Translations under genes and position numbers: made by a program
Assembly: GCA_052139695.1 (NCBI GenBank)
Contig: JBKQWF010000306.1
Span: 1 to 64,000, forward strand
Length of the DNA stretch: 64,000 bases
Reading direction: 5' to 3'
DNA from: PLGF01 sp052139695
Lineage (GTDB): Bacteria; Verrucomicrobiota; Verrucomicrobiia; Limisphaerales; Palsa-1400
The notes under the pieces: model-generated
The model's database searches: none
What the model was told of the DNA's origin: nothing
Seen by the model: the letters and a program-made list of their open reading frames with translations, nothing else
Shown: piece after piece, positions 28,977-36,114 of the stretch
How positions within the stretch are numbered: position 1 is the first letter of the stretch
How the letters are laid out: every line of letters begins with the position of its first letter

Positions 28977-30029
28977 ATGCTTAAGTTGACCTGGGGCGGT
29001 GGGCGGAATAGATTGAGCGGCATGTGCAAGCCAGCCTTATCTTTTGTCGTAGGGATTCTTTTGTTCACCTGCGCGACGCGGAACGCGCCTGCCGCGGGAT
29101 TCTTATTGGTTGCCAACAAGGGCGATCGCACTCTGGGAATTGTGGACCCTGCCGCCGGCCGCCAAATTGCCACAGTGGCGGAAGACGGAGTGACGGGGCA
29201 TGAGGTCGCCGCGTCACTCGACGGGAAACGGGCTTTTGTTCCCATTTATGGCAACTCCGGCGTGGGCAGGCCCGGCACCGATGGCAGCCTGATGCGGGTG
29301 ATCGATCTGGCGACCCGGCAAATCGTCGGGACGGTTGATTTCGGCAAAGGCGTCCGTCCGCATTGCGTCATGGTCGGCCCGAAAAATGGCCTGGTTTATG
29401 TCACGACCGAATTGGAAAACTCGATCACAATCGTTGACCCGGCCACGCTCAAAATTGTGGGCCAGATCCCCACCGGGCAACCGGAGTCGCACATGTTGGC
29501 CATTGCGCGCGATGGCCGGCGCGGTTATACGGCCAACGTCGCTCCGGGAACGGTGTCCGTGCTGGACTTGGAGGCAAAGAAGGTCCTGTCCATCATCCCC
29601 ATCTGCAAAACGACCCAGAGGATTTCGCTGTCCGTGGACGACCGCTGGGTCTTCACCTCTGACCAGGATGCGCCGCGCCTGGCGGTGGTGGACACCGCCC
29701 GCAACGCGGTGGATCGCTGGGTGGCCTTGCCTGGCACCGGTTATGGCACCGCTCCCACGCCGGACGGCCGTTGGCTGGTCGTGGCAGTGCCCGGACGCGA
29801 CAAAGTCGCGGTAGTGGATTTGCGCTCGATGGAAGTGGCGCACACCCTGGACGTGCCCCGCGCGCCGCAGGAAACCCTGGTGCGGCCTGACGGAGCGGAA
29901 GCTTACGTCTCGTGCGACGCCAGCGCCAAGGTCGCTGTCATTGACACGAAAGATTGGACGGTGCGCAAACTGATTGACGCGGGAAAGACCGCCGACGGCC
30001 TGGCCTGGGCGCAAGATGCTTCCAATTAA
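28977..30029 (+). CDS. Exported YVTN/YncE-like beta-propeller protein
   Basis: A seven-bladed-propeller type protein built from ~40-residue repeats of the form GLVYVTTELENSITIVDPATLKIVGQIPTG and AYVSCDASAKVAVIDTKDWTV. Such proteins are exported and bind ligands or partners; the enzymatic role of this one is unknown. A signal peptide (MCKPALSFVVGILLFTCATRNAPAAG) starts at ATG 29022; ATG 28977 would add 15 residues, and either could be used. An open frame extends back to 28791 but the extra part overlaps the small membrane-protein gene and is not protein-like. Confidence 0.8.
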   Translation: MLKLTWGGGRNRLSGMCKPALSFVVGILLFTCATRNAPAAGFLLVANKGDRTLGIVDPAAGRQIATVAEDGVTGHEVAASLDGKRAFVPIYGNSGVGRPGTDGSLMRVIDLATRQIVGTVDFGKGVRPHCVMVGPKNGLVYVTTELENSITIVDPATLKIVGQIPTGQPESHMLAIARDGRRGYTANVAPGTVSVLDLEAKKVLSIIPICKTTQRISLSVDDRWVFTSDQDAPRLAVVDTARNAVDRWVALPGTGYGTAPTPDGRWLVVAVPGRDKVAVVDLRSMEVAHTLDVPRAPQETLVRPDGAEAYVSCDASAKVAVIDTKDWTVRKLIDAGKTADGLAWAQDASN

Positions 30030-30078
30030 GACTTCAAGACGCGGGCCGGTTTTGCCAACTTGCGGCCAAGGCAAGGCC

Positions 30079-30378
30079 ATGCAATTGCAAGGTCAATTGA
30101 ATTTTCATTCCGGCTCCGGCAAGGACGGATTCGCCTCGTGGGTGGCTGTCCGGCAACTGGCTGCCTCGGCGGCGGCAGAAAAGTTGAACCTGCCCGTGGG
30201 CCATCCATCGGAAGTCTGGCTGCGCGGGGGTATTCGGTTGCGCGGCACTCTGCGCCTCGTCAAAGACGTCCTGTTTATCGAGGAAGATCGGATTCGCAGC
30301 CTGCCGCTGGAATTGGACGGCGTTACATTCACCTTTGCTGAGATGGAATCATGCGTGCGGCTGGATGACGGCGGTTGA
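30079..30378 (+). CDS. Conserved hypothetical protein
   Basis: About 99 residues starting MQLQGQLNFHSGSGKDGF. The middle (EVWLRGGIRLRGTLRLVKDVLFIEED) alternates as beta strands and suggests a small beta-barrel. I do not recognise a family. An in-frame ATG at 30016 would overlap the preceding gene. Its stop overlaps the next start (TGATG), which supports it being a real, translationally coupled gene. Confidence 0.5.
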   Translation: MQLQGQLNFHSGSGKDGFASWVAVRQLAASAAAEKLNLPVGHPSEVWLRGGIRLRGTLRLVKDVLFIEEDRIRSLPLELDGVTFTFAEMESCVRLDDGG

Positions 30379-31301
30379 TGCAAGTATCGGGCGATTTGGG
30401 CAAATCCCGGAGATTGCTGCCCCAGCGTCAATGGCGTATGGTTCAGCCGGTGCTCGACCTGCAACAGACATTTCGTTTGCGGGGGCCGCTCAAGCCTTTG
30501 GGCAATTCGCGGCGTCGTGACCGAAACGTCTGGCTTTTTGCGATGGTGGCACTGGCCGGAATTGTCACCGCGCTTCTCTTGCCGCCGCTGCGGCAACTGC
30601 AGTCCTATCATCATTTTGCGGACGCCCGAACGCTGGCGGGCGTTCCCAATTGCCTGAACGTCATTTCCAACGTCGCCTTTCTGGGAGTGGGGATTCTCGG
30701 TCTCGGTTTTCTGGCGTCGCCGGGGCAGTTCCTCGAACCGCGAGAGCGCATTCCCTACGCGTTTTTTTTCCTCGGCGTCACCTGCACTTGTTACGGCTCA
30801 GTTTATTACCACTGGAGGCCCTCCGATGCGACCCTGGTTTGGGACCGCCTGCCCATGACAGTGGCCTTCATGTCGCTGCTCGCGGCCATGATCGCGGAGC
30901 GTGTTTCCGTCGCGGCGGGCCTGCGTCTTTTGCTGCCGTTGCTCATGCTCGGCGCAGGCACGGTCTGGTGGTGGCAATGGACGGGAAATCTCTGGCCCTA
31001 TATGGCGGCTCAGTATTTTCCCATTCTTCTTATCGGCCTGCTCATGGTGGGGTTTCCACCGCGTTATACGCGGAGCGGAGACATGCTGGCGGTTGTCGGC
31101 TGGTACGCTTTGGCGAAAGTGGCCGAGGCGATGGATGCCCGGATTTATGCCTTAGGCGGATGGGTCAGCGGGCACACGATCAAACATCTCATAGCCGCCG
31201 TGGCGGCCTATTGGGTCTTGCGCATGTTAAACCGAAGGTCCCCCTTGGGCTCGCTGGCCCGTGTGGCCTCCTCCCCCCGCCCCCGCATTCCCTTGTTTTG
31301 A
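30378..31301 (+). CDS. Ceramidase-like (CREST superfamily) integral membrane hydrolase
   Basis: About seven hydrophobic segments with the polar motifs of alkaline-ceramidase-like membrane proteins: NCLNVISNVAF after the first helix, GSVYYHWRPSDATLVWDRLPMT (His, Ser and Asp near the membrane face), and GHTIKHLIAAVAAY near the end (two His). In the CREST superfamily these residues coordinate zinc and hydrolyse amides or lipids. The substrate in this bacterium is unknown. The ATG at 30378 overlaps the preceding stop; an initial ~45-residue basic segment precedes the first helix. Its last 75 bases overlap the convergent rpe gene. Confidence 0.65.
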   Translation: MQVSGDLGKSRRLLPQRQWRMVQPVLDLQQTFRLRGPLKPLGNSRRRDRNVWLFAMVALAGIVTALLLPPLRQLQSYHHFADARTLAGVPNCLNVISNVAFLGVGILGLGFLASPGQFLEPRERIPYAFFFLGVTCTCYGSVYYHWRPSDATLVWDRLPMTVAFMSLLAAMIAERVSVAAGLRLLLPLLMLGAGTVWWWQWTGNLWPYMAAQYFPILLIGLLMVGFPPRYTRSGDMLAVVGWYALAKVAEAMDARIYALGGWVSGHTIKHLIAAVAAYWVLRMLNRRSPLGSLARVASSPRPRIPLF

Positions 31302-31988
31302 CCCAAGAAGGTCCTTCCGCATTCTGGCCACGGAAGCCCTCAAATTCTTTTTGTGGAAGAGGGCGGTCCCGCTAATGAAGGTGTCCGCTCCAGCCTCGCG
31401 GCAAAGGGCGGCCGTCGCGTCATCCACCCCGCCATCAACGGCGATGCGATAGTTCAAGCCAAGCTTCGTCCGCCAGGCCGCCGCCTGTTGAATCTTTGTC
31501 AAACATTCCACGATGAATTCCTGGCCGCCAAAACCTGGGTTGACCGTCATGATTAAAAGCGAATCAACCCGGTTGAGAAACGGCTTGAGGCTGATCATGG
31601 CCGTCGGCGGATTGATGGCTAGGCCGACCTTTTTGCCTAAAGAACGAATCTTCCAAATCAAACCATCGACCTTGCTGTGCAGCTCGACATGGATGTTCAT
31701 GCGGTCGGCCCCGGCTTTGGCAAAAGGTTCGAGCAGAATTTCCGGGCGGGCGCACATCAAATGGACGTCGAAGGTGAGCCGGCTCAATGGGCGAAGCGCT
31801 TGAACGACGGCCGGGCCAAAGGAAATGTTCGGCACGAAATGCCCGTCCATGATGTCCAGATGCAGCCAATCAGCCCCCGACTTGTTGACCCGCGCGGTCT
31901 CCGCTCCCAACCGTTGGAAATTCGCGGCCAGCAGCGACGGAGCGATTACGATTTGACGAGCGGCGTCCTCGGTCATAGGTGAGCGCAC
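31227..31988 (-). CDS. rpe: Ribulose-phosphate 3-epimerase
   Basis: Interconverts D-ribulose-5-phosphate and D-xylulose-5-phosphate in the pentose phosphate pathway. TIM barrel with IAPSLLAANF, HLDIMDGHFVPNISFGP (metal ligands His and Asp), DVHLMC, TVNPGFGGQ and IAVDGGV. The last ~25 residues are a Gly-rich tail beyond the normal end, encoded opposite the 3' end of the ceramidase-like gene. The start may be ATG 31988 or 31976. Twenty-seven bases downstream of ftsH in the same direction, so probably cotranscribed with it. Confidence 0.95.
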   Translation of the reverse strand: MRSPMTEDAARQIVIAPSLLAANFQRLGAETARVNKSGADWLHLDIMDGHFVPNISFGPAVVQALRPLSRLTFDVHLMCARPEILLEPFAKAGADRMNIHVELHSKVDGLIWKIRSLGKKVGLAINPPTAMISLKPFLNRVDSLLIMTVNPGFGGQEFIVECLTKIQQAAAWRTKLGLNYRIAVDGGVDDATAALCREAGADTFISGTALFHKKNLRASVARMRKDLLGSKQGNAGAGGGGHTGQRAQGGPSV

Positions 31989-32015
31989 CTCGACGCGCTC
32001 GAGTCAAAGATCGGC

Positions 32016-34070
32016 TTAAACGGGCGCGGGCGACGGCGAACCAAAGCCTGGCAGTTTAGGCGGGAGCGGCTTGGGCACCTCGGGTAACGGCGTGGCCGCG
32101 ACCGCGCCGGAAGGAGGCTCGACTTTGGGAGCGGGCGGCGGCGGCGTGAAGGCGCCGGTTTTGACGATTTCGCTCACTTGCGCGCCATCCAACGTTTCAT
32201 ATTCCAGCAAGGCATTGGCGATGATCTCCAATTTGTCGCGATGGGTCTGGATCAGCGCCTTGGACCGTTCGTAGGCCTCGTTGATGATTCGTTTGACTTC
32301 CGCGTCGATCTCCTGGGCGGTGTATTCGCTGTAATCTTTGCGCTGCACCATATCCCGGCCCATGAAAAGCTGGTCCTGGTCGTTGCCGTACTGGACCATC
32401 CCGAGGCGGTCGCTCATGCCCCACTGGCAAACCATGGCCCGGGCCACGGAAGTGGCCTGCTGAATATCGCCCGCCGCGCCGCTGGAAATGTCCGATGAAA
32501 AAATCTCTTCCGCGATCCGCCCGGCCATCATCACGGCGATGAGGTCAAGCATTTCTTTGCGGCGATGGTTGAGGACGTCCTCCTCCGGCAAGGACATCGT
32601 TGAACCGAGGCTCTGTCCGCGGGGGATAATGGTGACTTTGTGCAGCGGATTGGTGTGTTCGAGGCAGACGTTGACCAAGGCATGGCCGGCCTCGTGCCAG
32701 GCGGTGCAGCGCTTGTTTTCCTCGGACATGGCCATGCTGCGGCGTTCGCGGCCCATGCGGACTTTGACGCGGGCCTCTTCCAACTCGGCCATGCCGATGG
32801 ATTTCTTGCTGAGGCGGGCGGCCAGGAGCGCGGCTTCATTCAAGAGGTTGGCCAGATCGGCGCCGGAATAACCCGGCGTCCCGCGGGCGATGACGGCCAA
32901 ATTGGCCACCGGGTCCAGCTTCACGTTGCGCGCATGGACTTTCAAAATGGCTTCGCGCCCGCGCACGTCCGGCAGGCTTACCATGATCTGGCGGTCAAAA
33001 CGCCCCGGCCGGAGCAACGCCGGGTCGAGCACGTCCGGCCGATTGGTGGCGGCGATGATGATGATCCCATCCTGGGTGTCGAAACCGTCCATTTCAACGA
33101 GGAGGGCGTTCAAAGTTTGTTCGCGTTCGTCATTGCCGCCGCCCCAGCCGTGGCCGCGGCTGCGTCCGACGGCGTCAATTTCGTCGATGAAGATCAGGCA
33201 GGGCACATTTTTCCGGGCCTGCTCAAACATATCGCGCACCCGGCTGGCGCCGACGCCGACAAACATCTCGACAAAATCCGAGCCGCTGATGCTGAAGAAA
33301 GAGGCGTCGGCTTCCCCGGCGATGGCTTTGGCTAGGAGCGTCTTGCCGGTGCCCGGGGCGCCGACCATCAAGATGCCCTTGGGGATGCGTCCGCCGAGCT
33401 TTTGAAATTTCTTGGGGTCCTTGAGAAATTCAACCAACTCGGAAACTTCCTCTTTGGCTTCCTCCACCCCGGCCACGTCCTTGAAGGTGATCTTGTTCTT
33501 CTCCTTGTTCAACATGCGCGCGCGGCTCTTGCCAAAACTCATCGCGCCTTTGCCGGCCATTTTAATCTGGCGGAAAATAAAGAAATAAACCGCGCCGAGG
33601 ATGAGGAAAAAGGGCAGAAAGGTGTTCAAAAACAGGTTCACCATCAAATTGCTGTTGTTGGTCGATTTGAATTGCCCGGAATCGATGATGAGGTCCTTCT
33701 TTTTGTCCGTTAATTCGGTTTCAAACTTGAAGGGGATTTCCACCGGCTTGTTGTCGGCGGTCAGAATTTTTTTGCCCTCCGCATCGGTTTTGTAGTAACT
33801 GCCCGTCAGGCGTCTCAATTCCGGGACTTGCAGGCCATTCACCATCCGTCCCGTGCCGGGGACGATCAGATTATTGGTTAATTTGCTCAGCAACGCGCCA
33901 AAGGAGGGAAGTTCCTCGACAGGCGTTTCCGAACCATTTTTCACCAGCGCGAGGACGCTGATCAGACCGATAATGCCGATCCAAATCAGGAAGGTGCGCG
34001 GCGGGAGGCGTAATTCGCCGTTCCGCTTTTCGTTCTTATCCGGCTCGTTTGTTCTATTTGGATCAGGCAT
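32016..34070 (-). CDS. ftsH: ATP-dependent zinc metalloprotease FtsH
   Basis: Membrane-anchored AAA+ protease that extracts and degrades membrane and short-lived proteins. Two membrane segments (near residues 27-45 and about 150-170) flank a periplasmic region. The AAA module has Walker A GAPGTGKT, Walker B CLIFIDEIDA and the SRH TNRPDVLDPALLRPGRFDRQ; the protease has HEAGHALVN with the distal Asp in SSGAAGDIQQAT. A Pro-rich tail ends the 684 residues. It is the first gene of a likely ftsH-rpe unit. Confidence 0.97.
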   Translation of the reverse strand: MPDPNRTNEPDKNEKRNGELRLPPRTFLIWIGIIGLISVLALVKNGSETPVEELPSFGALLSKLTNNLIVPGTGRMVNGLQVPELRRLTGSYYKTDAEGKKILTADNKPVEIPFKFETELTDKKKDLIIDSGQFKSTNNSNLMVNLFLNTFLPFFLILGAVYFFIFRQIKMAGKGAMSFGKSRARMLNKEKNKITFKDVAGVEEAKEEVSELVEFLKDPKKFQKLGGRIPKGILMVGAPGTGKTLLAKAIAGEADASFFSISGSDFVEMFVGVGASRVRDMFEQARKNVPCLIFIDEIDAVGRSRGHGWGGGNDEREQTLNALLVEMDGFDTQDGIIIIAATNRPDVLDPALLRPGRFDRQIMVSLPDVRGREAILKVHARNVKLDPVANLAVIARGTPGYSGADLANLLNEAALLAARLSKKSIGMAELEEARVKVRMGRERRSMAMSEENKRCTAWHEAGHALVNVCLEHTNPLHKVTIIPRGQSLGSTMSLPEEDVLNHRRKEMLDLIAVMMAGRIAEEIFSSDISSGAAGDIQQATSVARAMVCQWGMSDRLGMVQYGNDQDQLFMGRDMVQRKDYSEYTAQEIDAEVKRIINEAYERSKALIQTHRDKLEIIANALLEYETLDGAQVSEIVKTGAFTPPPPAPKVEPPSGAVAATPLPEVPKPLPPKLPGFGSPSPAPV

Positions 34071-34325
34071 TTGGTCAATTAATTATGGCGCAAGCTAACA
34101 TGAAGCCGCCCTGGCTGCAACCCTGACTATTTGGACCGCAATAGCTAGTTTACCCCATGAACGCCATGGCCGTCCTGATCCTTCCATTTTTTTCTCGCCA
34201 TCAGCGGCCTGCATCTCTCATTATCCCGCACGGTCAAACGAATAGACGTGAATAGCTACATCATGGGGACGAACCGCCGGAGGTTGCATTGGAACCTGTG
34301 CCTCTGCCATTTGGGGAGCGTTTAA

Positions 34326-36086
34326 GTGCCGCTACAAGAATGGATTCAATATTGGGAAGTGGGAGCGGGCGCGCGCGCGATGAAGGTGGCGGCCGCCGTG
34401 CTCGCCTTCGCTGTTTGTGCCTGCCTTTACGACGTTCTGGCTTTTCAAGGCTTTCCCTGCGAAGAAGGGATGGAGACAGCGCAACTGGCCCGCAACCTTT
34501 CCGAAGGCCAGGGCTACGTCACCAAGTCGATTCGTCCCTTCTCCATCCATTTGTTGCGGGAAGCCGCTCCCACTGAGCAGCAGCACGCTCCGATTGCGCT
34601 GCCAGTGCCCGACTTAAATAATCCGCCCGTCTATCCCGTCTTATTGGCGGCGGCAATGAAAGTGTTGCCCTTGTCTTTCAAGGCCGATCAGTTTTGGTTT
34701 TACCAGCCGGAACGGTGGATCGCGGTATTCAATCAGTTCCTTTTTCTGGGCGCCGCGGTGCTGCTCTTTCTCATTGCCCGGCGGCTTTTTGACGCGCGCG
34801 TCGCTTGGCTTTCCTGCGCGGTCCTGGTCGGAACGAATCTGTTTTGGAGATTCAGCATCTCCGGTTTGTCCACCATGTTGTTGCTCTTGGTTTTTTTGGC
34901 GGTGGTTTGGTGCCTCGTCCTCATTGAAGAACGCGAGCAGGCGCCTGGAGGCGGAGGCGCCGGCGTCGGTTTGGGCCTGCTGACGGGTGCTTTGGTCGGG
35001 ATTGGCGGCATGACCCGCTATGGGTTCGCCTGCCTGATCGTGCCGGTGGTCCTATTTGTCCTTTGGATCGCGCCGCGTTCCAGGGGACGGCTCTCCCTTG
35101 CCATGCTCCTGGCCTTCGTGCTGGTCATGGCTCCCTGGCTGGCCCGCAACTTCATGGTCAGCGGAACAGTTTTTGGCGAGGCCGGTTATGCCGTGGTCCA
35201 AGGCACAGCGCCGTTGGAAGGCGATTCTTTGGAGCGCTCGCTTAACCCAACCAATGAGTTAAAACGAGTCGCCCCGATGGATATATTCGACAAGTTCCTG
35301 GTTAATGCGCGCACCATGTGCCGTGATGATCTGCCCCATTTTGGCGGCAATTGGGTCTCGGCCTTTTTCCTGGTGGGTTTGCTGATCCCCTTTCGCCGGC
35401 CTGCTTTGGGCCGGGTGCGGCTTTTTCTGCTTTTTTCCGTGGCGGTGCTTTTTGTCGTGCAGGCGGTGGGGAAAACCCACCTCAGCACCGACTCCCCGGA
35501 AATCAACACGGAAAACCTGCTGGTGCTGCCGGCACCGTTGGTCTTTGTTTATGGGGTTTCGCTCTTTTTCATTTTGTTTGACCAATTGAATTTGGGCGCG
35601 CTGGACACTCGCGGAGCCGTGGTGGGGTGTTTTATTATTGTCCTAAGCGTTCCCTTCATCGCTTCCCTGGTCCTGAGCCGCCCCCCGCCGGGCAATTCGC
35701 CCTATTCGCCCAGGCACGTGCAGACGACAGCGCAATCGATCCACTCGGAAGAGCTCATGATGAGCGACATTCCTGGAGCGATCGCCTGGTATGGAGACCG
35801 CAACTGCGCCTGGCTGACCCTGGACGACACCCGCGAATTCCGCGCCTTCAATGCCCTGGAACGGGTCAAGGGCTTGTTTTTGACGCAAAAGACAACCGAT
35901 GAACCGTTCCTCACGGAGATGATGTTAAAACCAACCAGTTGGGCCCATTTTGTGGCCGACTGCCAGGCCCGCGGGGAAGTCCCAACCGGTTTTCCTTTGA
36001 CCAAAGCCCCTTCCGGTTTCCTGCCGTATCAAATGTTCCTCAGCGACGAGGCCCGGTGGCGGACGCTCAGCAACAGCAGTCGTTAG
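34326..36086 (+). CDS. Glycosyltransferase-like polytopic membrane protein (GT39/ArnT-like)
   Basis: 586 residues with about ten hydrophobic helices in the first two thirds and a soluble C-terminal domain. The first loop (GFPCEEGMETAQLARNLSEGQGYVT) corresponds to the acidic DExxY/xxARNL catalytic loop of GT-C lipid-linked sugar transferases, which move sugars from polyprenyl-phosphate donors on the outer face of the membrane. The exact acceptor is unknown. Convergent with the large DUF2723/TPR gene, which is also GT-C-like. Confidence 0.65.
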   Translation: MPLQEWIQYWEVGAGARAMKVAAAVLAFAVCACLYDVLAFQGFPCEEGMETAQLARNLSEGQGYVTKSIRPFSIHLLREAAPTEQQHAPIALPVPDLNNPPVYPVLLAAAMKVLPLSFKADQFWFYQPERWIAVFNQFLFLGAAVLLFLIARRLFDARVAWLSCAVLVGTNLFWRFSISGLSTMLLLLVFLAVVWCLVLIEEREQAPGGGGAGVGLGLLTGALVGIGGMTRYGFACLIVPVVLFVLWIAPRSRGRLSLAMLLAFVLVMAPWLARNFMVSGTVFGEAGYAVVQGTAPLEGDSLERSLNPTNELKRVAPMDIFDKFLVNARTMCRDDLPHFGGNWVSAFFLVGLLIPFRRPALGRVRLFLLFSVAVLFVVQAVGKTHLSTDSPEINTENLLVLPAPLVFVYGVSLFFILFDQLNLGALDTRGAVVGCFIIVLSVPFIASLVLSRPPPGNSPYSPRHVQTTAQSIHSEELMMSDIPGAIAWYGDRNCAWLTLDDTREFRAFNALERVKGLFLTQKTTDEPFLTEMMLKPTSWAHFVADCQARGEVPTGFPLTKAPSGFLPYQMFLSDEARWRTLSNSSR

Positions 36087-36089
36087 ATT

Positions 36090-36114
36090 AGAGCGTGTCT
36101 GAAAAACACGCTCT
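36090..36114. terminator. Bidirectional terminator between convergent genes
   Basis: A 9-bp perfect stem AGAGCGTGT/ACACGCTCT with loop CTGAAAA sits in the 27-base gap between two convergent stops and abuts the minus-strand stop codon. There is a short A-run on the minus-strand side (T-run after the stem is weak on plus). Confidence 0.65.
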
